This document shows positions 1-6,569 of a DNA stretch of 22,668 nucleotides, one piece after another. How positions within the stretch are numbered: the stretch's first letter is position 1; each line of letters starts with the position of its first letter. The position numbers were made by a program, and so were the translations under genes. The notes below the pieces were generated by a model, which searched no databases, had not been told where the DNA came from, and saw nothing but the letters and a program-made list of their open reading frames with translations. Source of the stretch: an uncultured Collinsella sp. (lineage in GTDB: Bacteria; Actinomycetota; Coriobacteriia; Coriobacteriales; Coriobacteriaceae); contig CAUAJB010000031.1 in assembly GCA_958429225.1 (NCBI GenBank), positions 1 through 22,668 on the forward strand, read 5' to 3'.

Positions 1-37
1 AAGGCTCGCTGCGCACTTCGTGCGGCGAGCCTTTTTG
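1..37 (+). terminator. Rho-independent terminator of an upstream gene
   Basis: Arms AAGGCTCGC and GCGAGCCTT enclose an inner CGCAC/GTGCG stem with a TTC loop, and a run of T follows. The gene it ends lies left of the window. Its outer arms also make it a possible terminator for minus-strand transcription. Confidence 0.85.
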
Positions 38-182
38 CGTCCTGCGGAATGCGCTGGGAAGTTACCCCATGCGGTCAGCTGCGGGGTCTTTGTTGCGTTC
101 GTACAAGCAACCCAACATATATATATCTGAATTTGGATGGGAGGGGCTTGTTGCTGGTAGGGGCGTTGGGCTGTTGTCGATA

Positions 183-227
183 CTTTGGGATGGATTGTGC
201 TTTGGGTTGGGGCGGAACTTTGGGATG
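183..227. repeat. Three short direct repeats CTTTGGG(A/T)TG
   Basis: Copies start at 183, 200 and 218, so they recur every 17-18 bp just beyond the tetR stop codon. The rest of 38-237 is non-coding, T/G-rich on the plus strand, and I see no gene in it. Function unknown; this may be simple local duplication. Confidence 0.4.
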
Positions 228-237
228 AGCTTCTTAC

Positions 238-777
238 TTAGTTGAAGAGGGGCTTTACGGCTGAGAGGTAGTCTTTGGCTACGTCGGCTTTATCTGCTTG
301 GAAGTTGTGCCAGGCCCACCATTGGACGGTGGCTACGAAGCTTGAGGCTATGTGGTGCAGTAAGAAGCTGCGGTCCATGGTGCTGGCGGGGCCTGCGGGG
401 TCGACGGGGACGGTTTCGGCTGCGCGCGACATGATGGTCTTGCGGAGACAGTCGGCGAAGACGCGTGAGCCGGCGCCGGCTACGAGGGCTCGAACGCCCT
501 GGCGGCGCTCCCAGAGGTTGTTGAGGATATGCTCGACCTGCACGAGTGAGTCGTCGAGGGGCGTACCGTCATCGTCGAGGGCGTGGGTGCAGATGTCGCT
601 CACGAGCTCGGACAGTAGGTCGTCTTTGCTCTTAAAGAGGCCGTAGAATGTCGCGCGGCCTACATGAGCGCGCGCTATGATGTCGCCGACGGTGATCTTG
701 CCGTAGTCTTCCTCGCGAAGGAGCTCGGAAAACGCCGTGACAATAGCGGCGCGGCTTTTGGTTTTGCGGGCATCCAT
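238..777 (-). CDS. TetR/AcrR-family transcriptional regulator
   Basis: A 179-residue protein, a usual length for the family. Residues about 10-55 form the TetR DNA-binding domain: the helix-turn-helix lies near residues 29-48 (start ITVGDIIARA), followed by the family signature around ATFYGLFKSKDDLL. The C-terminal part, about 60-179, is the variable ligand-binding and dimerisation region and shows no diagnostic motif, so the ligand is unknown. I chose the Met at 777 because it begins just before the HTH helix and only two bases after the larC stop; a longer reading would overlap larC. It is the last gene of larB-larC-tetR and probably acts on this unit. The inverted repeat at 2565-2598 upstream of larB is its most obvious candidate operator. 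Lar operons in lactobacilli instead use a Crp/Fnr-type LarR, so a TetR regulator here would be a different arrangement. Confidence 0.85.
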   Translation of the reverse strand: MDARKTKSRAAIVTAFSELLREEDYGKITVGDIIARAHVGRATFYGLFKSKDDLLSELVSDICTHALDDDGTPLDDSLVQVEHILNNLWERRQGVRALVAGAGSRVFADCLRKTIMSRAAETVPVDPAGPASTMDRSFLLHHIASSFVATVQWWAWHNFQADKADVAKDYLSAVKPLFN

Positions 778-779
778 GG

Positions 780-1727
780 CTATGCGTCCGCGTGAACGAG
801 CAGGCAGCGAAGCGTACCGGAGCAACCCTCGTAGGGGCGCTTACCGGCGCCGTAGCCGACGGCTTCGATGTGGTAGCGTGAGGGCAGTTGGTCGGACGTG
901 CGCAGTGCGGCGACGATGGCGGCGCCCGTGGGCGTCACGAGCTCGCCGGCGACCGGTGCGGGCGTGAGGGCGATATTGCCCGCCTGGCATAGGTTGACGA
1001 CAGCGGGGACGGGAATGGGCATGAGACCGTGGGCGCAGTGGATGGTGCCGTGGCCCTCGGAGAGCGACTCGACGACAATATCCTCGATGCCCAGGTCATC
1101 GAGGCAGATAGCGACAGAGCAGACGTCGACGATGGAGTCGACGGCGCCCACCTCGTGGAACATGACGGTCTCGGGCGTTTTGCCGTGAGCCTTGGCCTCG
1201 GCGGCGGCGAGTACGGAAAAAATGGCGAGGGCGCGACGCTTGGCGCCATCGCTTAGCTGCGAGCCATCGATGATGGCGGTGACGTCCGCCAAAGAACGGT
1301 GGTGATGGTGGTGGGCGTGATGGTGACCCTCGTGGTCGTGGCCGTGGTCGTGGTCGTGGCCGTGGTCGTGGCCGTGGGTCTCATGGTCATGCTCGTGGCA
1401 GTGCTCGTGTTCGTGCTCACAATGGCCATGATGGTGGTGCTCATGCTCGTGCGTGTGCTCGGCAGCTGCTTCGTTGCCGTAGAGCCAGGCCATATCGTGA
1501 TCGTGGTTCTCGAGCTCCTCTGCAAGCTGGACGTCGAAATCGCAGGCGTCGATGCCATGCTTGTTTGCACGCGTGACGGCGATCGTAAAGCCGTCGACCG
1601 GCAGCGTGGCGAGCTGTTCGCGCAGGTGCTCCTCGTTGGCGCCCAGGTCGAGCAGGGCTGCGACGGTCATATCGCCGCTGATGCCCGAGGTGCCGTCGAT
1701 GATAAGCGTGTGCTGATGATTGGACAT
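780..1727 (-). CDS. larC: LarC nickel insertion protein, LarC1 part only, His-rich insert
   Basis: A 315-residue protein matching the N-terminal half of LarC (DUF111 family), which loads nickel into the pyridinium-dithiocarboxylate cofactor of lactate racemase. The start DGTSGISGDM (residues 11-20), the FHEVGAVDSIVD block, the GHGTIHCAHG block and PTGAAI are characteristic. Residues 91-143 are a His/Asp/Glu tract with about 30 histidines, a presumed nickel reservoir. The protein stops soon after the GYGAG motif, so the LarC2 part (the CTP-binding half, with a TNIDDM-type motif in full-length homologues) is absent. In Lactobacillus plantarum larC1 and larC2 are joined by programmed frameshifting, but here the next gene, tetR, begins two bases after the stop and leaves no room for LarC2. 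The Shine-Dalgarno AAGGAG overlaps the larB stop, so translation is probably coupled. Confidence 0.88.
   Translation of the reverse strand: MSNHQHTLIIDGTSGISGDMTVAALLDLGANEEHLREQLATLPVDGFTIAVTRANKHGIDACDFDVQLAEELENHDHDMAWLYGNEAAAEHTHEHEHHHHGHCEHEHEHCHEHDHETHGHDHGHDHDHGHDHEGHHHAHHHHHRSLADVTAIIDGSQLSDGAKRRALAIFSVLAAAEAKAHGKTPETVMFHEVGAVDSIVDVCSVAICLDDLGIEDIVVESLSEGHGTIHCAHGLMPIPVPAVVNLCQAGNIALTPAPVAGELVTPTGAAIVAALRTSDQLPSRYHIEAVGYGAGKRPYEGCSGTLRCLLVHADA
1299..1457 (-). repeat. His-rich low-complexity tract inside larC
   Basis: On the plus strand this reads as imperfect short repeats of the GTGGTCGTGGCC type, which encode alternating His with Asp, Glu or Gly on the minus strand. It explains the Val-rich open frame on the opposite strand. 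Such a tract is prone to slippage and could vary in length between strains. Confidence 0.8.
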
Positions 1728-1737
1728 GGAATGCTCC

Positions 1738-2520
1738 TTAACGGGCGCGGGGTGTGCCGGCGCTCAGATGATTGATAAGACTTGCCTGGTAGGCGGCACC
1801 AAAGCCGTTGTCGATATTGACGACCGAAACGCCGCTGGCGCAGGAGTTGAGCATGGCGAGCAGTGCGGCCACGCCGCCAAAGCTCGCGCCATAGCCCACG
1901 CTGGTGGGAACGGCGATGACCGGACAGCTCACCAGGCCGCCGACAACGCTCGCCAACGCGCCCTCCATGCCGGCGATGGCGATGACCACCTGCGCCTGAG
2001 CAAGTTCCTCGGCATGCGCGAGCAGGCGGTGCAGGCCGGCGACGCCTACGTCGTAGAGGCGGTCGACCTCGTTGCCATAGAATTCGGCCGTCAACGCGGC
2101 TTCCTCGGCGACGGGTAGGTCGCTCGTGCCGGCGCAGGCGACGACGATGCGTCCGTTGCCGGTAGGGGAGGGCTTGCCGCCCACGAGGGCGAGCTGTGCG
2201 TCCGGGACATATCCCAGGTCGATGCCGTTGTCGAGGAGCTCCGAGGTACGGGCTGCTTTTTCGGCATCCAAGCGCGTGACCAGGATGCGCTCCTGGCCGG
2301 CATCGCGCAGCGCCTCGATAATGGCGGCAATTTGCTCGGCGGTTTTACCGGCGCCGTAGACAACCTCGCCGGCTCCCTGGCGCACTCCGCGCGAAAGATC
2401 GAGCTGTGCAAAGCCCAGATCGGCGGTCGGAGCCGTCTGGATGCGCGTAAGGGCGTCGGCAGGGCTGACTGATCCGCCGGCAACATTACTCAGCAGCTGC
2501 TCAAGATCTCGCTTATCCAT
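1738..2520 (-). CDS. larB: LarB, pyridinium biscarboxylate synthase (nickel-pincer cofactor)
   Basis: A 260-residue protein of the LarB family, related to PurE/AIR carboxylase. LarB carboxylates nicotinic acid adenine dinucleotide and hydrolyses it, the first step to the nickel-pincer cofactor. The C-terminal half has the PurE-like Gly-rich core: VVACAGTSDLPVAEEA, then YDVGVAGLHRL, then IAGMEGALASVVGGL and PTSVGYGASFGG. The N-terminal third has the short helical region with a GxxEVVYGxGKT-like block typical of LarB. I chose Met at 2520 because an AGGGA sequence lies seven bases upstream; a start 11 codons earlier has no such signal. It is the first gene of the minus-strand unit with larC and tetR. 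LarE and the racemase LarA are not in the window. Confidence 0.9.
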   Translation of the reverse strand: MDKRDLEQLLSNVAGGSVSPADALTRIQTAPTADLGFAQLDLSRGVRQGAGEVVYGAGKTAEQIAAIIEALRDAGQERILVTRLDAEKAARTSELLDNGIDLGYVPDAQLALVGGKPSPTGNGRIVVACAGTSDLPVAEEAALTAEFYGNEVDRLYDVGVAGLHRLLAHAEELAQAQVVIAIAGMEGALASVVGGLVSCPVIAVPTSVGYGASFGGVAALLAMLNSCASGVSVVNIDNGFGAAYQASLINHLSAGTPRAR

Positions 2521-2564
2521 ATATGTTCCCTTCGACGGCGCAAAGTCTAGCACTCAAAGGGTAT

Positions 2565-2598
2565 GTTTCCGAACACTAAGACAAAATTGTTCGGAAAC
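2565..2598. promoter_or_regulatory. Inverted repeat between serB and larB, candidate operator
   Basis: Two perfect 11-base arms, GTTTCCGAACA (2565-2575) and TGTTCGGAAAC (2588-2598), are separated by 12 bases. They sit 45-80 bases upstream of the larB start and 36 bases downstream of serB. No T-run follows on either strand, so a terminator is less likely than a protein-binding site. The TetR protein at the end of the unit is the natural candidate. Confidence 0.55.
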
Positions 2599-2634
2599 TA
2601 TAGGACAGACTGATTCAATTGTTAGACGGATCGG

Positions 2635-3270
2635 CTAGTCACGCAGGATGATGTCCATGGCGAGCATCAGGTTGCGCTCGTCGATGGCAAATGGGGCGGC
2701 TTCGCGCGTCTTGGGCTTGGCGCAAAACGCGATGCCCGTGCCCGCGGCCTGAATCATGGGGATGTCGTTGGCGCCGTCGCCGATCGCGACGGTATGGGCT
2801 ATGTCGACGCCGCACCCAACCGCCCAATCCAGCAGCTGGATGAGCTTGGACTCCTTGGTCACAATGTCGGCAGCTAACTTACCGGTGAGCTTGCCGTCCA
2901 CGACCTCCAGACGATTGGCCAGACAAAAGTCGATACCCGCGGCAGCCACGATCTTGTCGGCGACCTCGTGAAAGCCGCCGCTTACCACGCCGACCTTCCA
3001 GCCCTTGCTGTGCGCCGAGCGCACAAGCTCCAGCGCGCCGGGGGTAAACGTCACGCGCTCAAAGGTGCGCTCGAACACGCTCTCGTCCAGGCCGGCAAGC
3101 AGCCCTACACGTTCCTCGAGCGCCTGCTTAAAGTCGAGCTCGCCGCGCATGGCGCGCTCAGTGATCTGCGCCACTTGCTCGCCTACGCCGGCCTCCTCGC
3201 CCAACAGGTCGATAACTTCCTGGTTGATGAGCGTGGAGTCGATATCCATAACGATGAGGCGTGCAGTCAT
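2635..3270 (-). CDS. serB: Phosphoserine phosphatase
   Basis: A 211-residue HAD-superfamily protein of the SerB type, which hydrolyses O-phosphoserine in the last step of serine synthesis. Motif I is DIDST at residues 9-13 (Asp9 nucleophile, Asp11 acid/base), motif II is SGG at 97-99, the motif III Lys is near 139 in TKESK, and motif IV is GDGAND at 164-169. Residues about 14-80 form the helical cap with the Glu and Arg residues that select phosphoserine. No N-terminal ACT domain is present, so this is the short form. I chose Met at 3270 because it begins directly before the first strand of the HAD fold; the longer frame adds 23 residues unlike the family. It is transcribed divergently from aspS and no other serine gene is nearby. 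Confidence 0.93.
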   Translation of the reverse strand: MTARLIVMDIDSTLINQEVIDLLGEEAGVGEQVAQITERAMRGELDFKQALEERVGLLAGLDESVFERTFERVTFTPGALELVRSAHSKGWKVGVVSGGFHEVADKIVAAAGIDFCLANRLEVVDGKLTGKLAADIVTKESKLIQLLDWAVGCGVDIAHTVAIGDGANDIPMIQAAGTGIAFCAKPKTREAAPFAIDERNLMLAMDIILRD

Positions 3271-3474
3271 GGCGGGCCTTTCCGAGTGCAGTTGTATTGG
3301 GGCACATTGTCGCACGCCGCACGCCTGGGCGACGGCCACGGTGCGTCAATTGTTTCGTCTCCGTCAAGTCTTTGGGCAAGAGCTACTTTTTCGTGGCACA
3401 TCGACGCGGGTGAGATAAGATAGAACGCCATGTCCGGCTGCGCGGTTTACGCAGGCTGGGCAAATCTGTACGAC

Positions 3475-3499
3475 GCCGCCCGGAACGACACGGGGCGGC
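3475..3499 (+). other. Hairpin in the aspS leader
   Basis: Perfect 7-base arms GCCGCCC (3475-3481) and GGGCGGC (3493-3499) lie 11 bases before the Shine-Dalgarno AAGGAGG (3511-3517). No T-run follows, so it is not a terminator. It may only shape the leader RNA. The divergent serB-aspS gap (3271-3526) must hold promoters for both genes; TAAGAT at 3416-3421 is a weak -10 candidate for aspS, with no good -35. Confidence 0.4.
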
Positions 3500-3526
3500 A
3501 CAGATCCATAAAGGAGGATCACTGGT

Positions 3527-5314
3527 ATGAGCCAGACCCGTCCCATTGACGAGCATTCCATGCACACCCGTACTTGTGGCGAGCTTCGCTTCGAGAACGT
3601 GGGCGAAGAGGTCACCCTCACCGGTTGGGTGAGCCGTCGCCGCGACCACGGCGGCCTTATCTTCTGCGACCTTCGCGACCGCGAGGGCATCACGCAGCTC
3701 ACCTTCGACCCCGAGCACTCCGACGGCGATGCCTTTAAGATCGCCGAGACCATGCGTCCCGAGTGGCCCATCAAGATCCACGGCGTCGTGCGCGCTCGTG
3801 GCGAGGAGACCACCAACACCAAGCTCGCGACCGGCGAGATCGAGGTCCTGACCGACCACGCCGAGGTGCTCAACACGTCCGTCACCCCGCCGTTCCAGAT
3901 CGAGGACGGCATCGAGACCAGCGAGGACACCCGCCTGCGCTATCGCTATCTGGACCTTCGCCGTCCCGAGATGATGGCCAACCTCAAGCTGCGCTCCGAC
4001 TTCACCTTTGCCATTCGCGAGGCACTGCACAACCGTGAGTTCATGGAGGTCGAGACGCCCTCCCTGTTTAAGTCCACGCCCGAGGGCGCCCGCGACTTCA
4101 TCGTTCCCAGCCGTATTCAGCCGGGCAACTTCTACGCCCTGCCGCAGTCCCCGCAGCTCCTGAAGCAGCTGCTCATGGTCGGTGGCGTCGAGCGCTACTA
4201 CCAGGTTGCCAAGTGCTTCCGCGACGAGGACCTGCGTGCCGACCGTCAGCCCGAGTTCACCCAGGTCGATATCGAGATGTCCTTCGTGGACCAGAACGAT
4301 GTCATGAGCGCGCTCGAAGAGGTTCTTGCCGATGCCTTCGGTCGCATGGGTGTCGAGATGCCCACGCCGCTGCGTCGCATGAACTACTGGGATGCCATGG
4401 ACACCTATGGCTCCGACAAGCCCGATACCCGCTACGGTATGCACCTGGTCGACCTGACCGACATCTTTGCCAACTCCAAGTTCAAGGTCTTTGCGACTGC
4501 CGCAAACGAGGAGGGCTCTGTCGTCAAGGCCATCAACGCCAAGGGCGCCGGTGCCTGGGCACGTGCCAAGATCGATAAGCTTGCCGGCGTGGCCTCCACG
4601 TTTGGCGCCAAGGGTCTGGCGTGGATCGCTTTCCGCGAGGACGGCTCCATCAACAGCCCCATCGTCAAGTTCTTCTCGGACGAGGAGATGGCGGCTCTGC
4701 GCGAGCGCATGGACGTCGAGCCCGGCGACCTTGTGATGTTCGCCGCCGGCCCGCGCCTGCTCTCTGACGAGATCCTGGGCGGCATGCGTTCCCACATGGC
4801 CAACGCGCTCGAGATCAAGCGCGAGGGCCACGACTTCCTGTGGGTCGTCAACTTCCCGCTGTTCCATTGGGACGAGGATCGCAAGGCCTATGCTGCCGAG
4901 CACCAGCCCTTTACCCTGCCGACCGAGACCGACATCGCCAAGATCGAGGCCGATCCGCTGGCGGCTGGTTCTTGCACCTACGACTTTGTCATGGACGGCT
5001 TTGAGGCTGGCGGCGGCGGTATGCGTATCCACAACGCCGAGATGCAGATGTCCATGCTCAAGCTTCTGGGCTTTACCGAGGAGCGTGCCGAGTCGCAGTT
5101 CGGCTTCCTCATGGAGGCGCTCAAGTTTGGTGCGCCCCCGATGGGCGGTTTCGCTCTGGGCCTGGACCGCGTGTGCATGCTGCTCACCGGCTCCGACTCC
5201 ATCCGCGACGTCATGGCGTTCCCCAAGACGGCCAGCGGCTCCGACCTCATGTCGGGCGCCCCGAGTGCCGTTAGTGGCGCCCAGCTCAAGGACGTCAGCC
5301 TGCGCCTGATGTAG
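3527..5314 (+). CDS. aspS: Aspartyl-tRNA synthetase
   Basis: A 595-residue class II synthetase of the bacterial AspRS type; it charges tRNA-Asp with aspartate in the cytoplasm. Residues about 15-115 form the OB-fold anticodon-binding domain (VTLTGWVSRRRDHGG). The catalytic core starts with RYLDLRRP and ETPSLFKSTPEGARDF. Motif 2 begins at FRDEDLRADR near residue 231, and motif 3 is at GLDR (545-548). Between these lies the GAD insertion domain typical of bacterial AspRS. Small differences from common bacterial sequences include HQPFT for HHPFT and PPMGG for PPHGG. A strong AAGGAGG lies nine bases before the ATG. Downstream is its own terminator, so it is probably monocistronic. The window does not show whether it is discriminating or also charges tRNA-Asn. 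Confidence 0.97.
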   Translation: MSQTRPIDEHSMHTRTCGELRFENVGEEVTLTGWVSRRRDHGGLIFCDLRDREGITQLTFDPEHSDGDAFKIAETMRPEWPIKIHGVVRARGEETTNTKLATGEIEVLTDHAEVLNTSVTPPFQIEDGIETSEDTRLRYRYLDLRRPEMMANLKLRSDFTFAIREALHNREFMEVETPSLFKSTPEGARDFIVPSRIQPGNFYALPQSPQLLKQLLMVGGVERYYQVAKCFRDEDLRADRQPEFTQVDIEMSFVDQNDVMSALEEVLADAFGRMGVEMPTPLRRMNYWDAMDTYGSDKPDTRYGMHLVDLTDIFANSKFKVFATAANEEGSVVKAINAKGAGAWARAKIDKLAGVASTFGAKGLAWIAFREDGSINSPIVKFFSDEEMAALRERMDVEPGDLVMFAAGPRLLSDEILGGMRSHMANALEIKREGHDFLWVVNFPLFHWDEDRKAYAAEHQPFTLPTETDIAKIEADPLAAGSCTYDFVMDGFEAGGGGMRIHNAEMQMSMLKLLGFTEERAESQFGFLMEALKFGAPPMGGFALGLDRVCMLLTGSDSIRDVMAFPKTASGSDLMSGAPSAVSGAQLKDVSLRLM

Positions 5315-5339
5315 GCAAGCGGCTACATATTGCCCGTTG

Positions 5340-5373
5340 CGAGGGAAGGACGCGTGCCTTCCCTCGTTTTTTT
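5340..5373 (+). terminator. Terminator of aspS
   Basis: Perfect 10-base arms CGAGGGAAGG (5340-5349) and CCTTCCCTCG (5357-5366), a 7-base loop and seven T residues. Confidence 0.93.
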
Positions 5374-5457
5374 GGGACGGGGATGCGGCCGGTAACGTAC
5401 AATAACTACCACGTGGCTGGGTTTGCCGGCCGAATGTGCGATGTCGTGGGAGGGGAC

Positions 5458-5706
5458 ATGGTCGAGTTTACAAAGACGATTAAAGATCCGTTGGGATTAC
5501 ATGCCCGCCCGGTTGCGCTGCTCTATGACATCATTGCCAAGCATCGTAGCGACGTGTCAGTCAGTATCGGCGATCGCCACACGGATGGCCGCGACGTTAT
5601 AGGGCTCATGGCACTCTGCGGCGAATGTGGCGAAGACGTCGTGTTCCGCGTTTCGGGCGTGGATGAGGCTTCCTGCGTCACGTCGATCAGAAACCTCTCG
5701 CTTTAA
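5458..5706 (+). CDS. ptsH: HPr-family phosphocarrier with His15 but Asp46
   Basis: An 82-residue protein of the HPr fold, which passes phosphate from Enzyme I to sugar-specific EIIA proteins of the PTS. With the ATG at 5458 the active His falls exactly at residue 15, in GLHARP (13-18), and the regulatory-site region is GRDVIGLMAL (44-53), aligning with the usual KSIMGLMSL block. The residue at position 46 is Asp (codon GAC), not the Ser that HPr kinase phosphorylates in many Gram-positive bacteria. Asp at this site resembles the S46D phosphomimic studied in Bacillus HPr. GGGAGGGG precedes the start. It lies between two strong terminators and so is a single-gene unit; no Enzyme I or EII gene is present. 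It could be the main HPr or a specialised paralogue, so the symbol is provisional. Confidence 0.85.
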   Translation: MVEFTKTIKDPLGLHARPVALLYDIIAKHRSDVSVSIGDRHTDGRDVIGLMALCGECGEDVVFRVSGVDEASCVTSIRNLSL

Positions 5707-5760
5707 TCGCAACAATGTGGCAAGGGGGGCAGTCCCTTTGTCATATTCATTGGTATCAAA

Positions 5761-5802
5761 AGGTACCGCAAAGAGATGGTCTTTGCGGTACCTCTTTTGT
5801 TT
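5761..5802 (+). terminator. Terminator of the HPr gene
   Basis: Perfect 13-base arms AGGTACCGCAAAG (5761-5773) and CTTTGCGGTACCT (5781-5793) with a 7-base loop, followed by CTTTTGTTT. Confidence 0.92.
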
Positions 5803-5845
5803 CGTATAGGAAACTTTTTCGAAATCTGAATGGGGACCCTTTTCA

Positions 5846-5899
5846 AAAAGTTAACCACGTGTTAGTTTACTAAAGCGAACATAGGCGTGGTTAACTTTT
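5846..5899. promoter_or_regulatory. Large inverted repeat upstream of feoA, candidate iron-responsive operator
   Basis: Perfect 14-base arms AAAAGTTAACCACG (5846-5859) and CGTGGTTAACTTTT (5886-5899) are separated by 26 bases. The spacer itself holds the smaller palindrome TTAGTTTACTAA (5862-5873). It lies 42 bases before the first feo start codon, where the promoter should be, and no T-run suggests termination. TTAG..CTAA cores are common in DtxR-family sites, so an iron-dependent repressor is the likeliest partner; this is inference. Confidence 0.55.
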
Positions 5900-5941
5900 A
5901 CCGCGTTGATGTTGAGGACGAACTGACGTTAGGAGCAACTC

Positions 5942-6184
5942 ATGTCTTGCGGACCGCAGATGCCGGCCATGCCGCTTTCGATGGTAAAAGCGGGCGAAAC
6001 CGTGCGCGTGTCTCGTGTAAAGGGCAATGAGGACATGAAGCACCACCTCAAGGACCTTGGCTTTGTCGAGGGCAACGAAATCCACGTGGTGAGCTCGAGT
6101 GGCGCCAATATCATCGTCACTGTGCTGGGCGCACGCTTTGGTATCGATTCCAAGGTTGCCATGCACATCATGACCGTCGGTTAG
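5942..6184 (+). CDS. feoA: FeoA domain protein (first copy)
   Basis: An 80-residue protein of the FeoA family, an SH3-like fold that assists the FeoB ferrous iron transporter on the cytoplasmic side. The pattern V(K/R)AGETVRVSRV, then HHLKDLGFVEGNEIHVV, then GARFGIDSKVAMHIMTV is typical. It has an N-terminal extension of about 14 residues with Cys3 and three Met residues (MSCGPQMPAM) that the second copy lacks. AGGAG lies six bases before the ATG. It is the first of four genes devoted to ferrous iron, followed after 40 bases by the second feoA. Confidence 0.93.
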   Translation: MSCGPQMPAMPLSMVKAGETVRVSRVKGNEDMKHHLKDLGFVEGNEIHVVSSSGANIIVTVLGARFGIDSKVAMHIMTVG

Positions 6185-6224
6185 TCGACGGTATTTCTGT
6201 ACGCACTGAAAGGGGGACAAGTAA

Positions 6225-6446
6225 ATGAAGACGTTGGGTGACGTTAAGGTGGGCGAGAGCTCCACCATCGTCAAGCTTCACGGCGAGGGTGCGCTTCGCC
6301 GCCACCTTATGGACCTGGGGCTCATCAAGGGCACTTCGTTCAAGGTCGTGAAGGTTGCACCGCTCGGTGATCCGGTCGAGATCAACGTGCGCGGCTACGA
6401 GCTTTCCATCCGCAAGGAGGAGGCCGCCGTCGTCGAGGTCCAGTAA
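6225..6446 (+). CDS. feoA: FeoA domain protein (second copy)
   Basis: A 73-residue FeoA-family protein, the usual size for a single-domain FeoA. Recognisable blocks are LGDVKVGESSTIVKL, LRRHLMDLGLIKGTSFKV and the GDPVEINVRGYELSIRKEEA region typical of the family. It differs clearly from the first copy, so this is not a recent duplication; the two may have separate roles or form a heteromeric partner for FeoB. AGGGGG at 6211-6216 precedes the start. A 123-base gap with a DtxR-like palindrome separates it from feoB. Confidence 0.94.
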   Translation: MKTLGDVKVGESSTIVKLHGEGALRRHLMDLGLIKGTSFKVVKVAPLGDPVEINVRGYELSIRKEEAAVVEVQ

Positions 6447-6477
6447 GGACTCGCGGCGCATATTTCTGCAGATAAAG

Positions 6478-6496
6478 TTAGGTTTTTCTAACTTAA
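6478..6496. promoter_or_regulatory. DtxR/IdeR-like iron box between feoA and feoB
   Basis: TTAGGTTTTTCTAACTTAA matches the actinobacterial DtxR/IdeR consensus TTAGGTTAGCCTAACCTAA at 15 of 19 positions by eye, and it is also part of the palindrome AAGTTAG-N6-CTAACTT (6475-6493). It lies about 75 bases upstream of the feoB start. This suggests feoB has its own iron-repressed promoter or a second operator within the operon. Confidence 0.55.
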
Positions 6497-6569
6497 TGCA
6501 GCATCTTTGAAGCACATTATCCAGCCTGCGCGGAGAAAGCAGCGCAGGCACACAAGGAAGAAGGATTGA

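Noticed and set aside
1299..1457. Repeat tract considered as a CRISPR array or satellite
   Set aside because: The units are short, unspaced and keep the larC reading frame.
1299..1775. Plus-strand frame encoding a Val/Met-rich, membrane-like protein
   Set aside because: It is the complement of the His-rich tract of larC; the apparent hydrophobic segment arises from GTG/GTC codons opposite CAC/GAC.
2565..2598. Reading the serB-larB inverted repeat as a terminator
   Set aside because: The 12-base spacer and the absence of a T-run on either strand make this less likely than an operator, though not impossible.
3421..3526. T-box riboswitch in the aspS leader
   Set aside because: No recognisable T-box sequence or antiterminator/terminator pair with T-run; only one small hairpin was found.
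3383..5032. 549-codon minus-strand frame opposite aspS
   Set aside because: Shadow of a clear AspRS gene; Gly/Val/Leu/Asp-rich translation with no domain.
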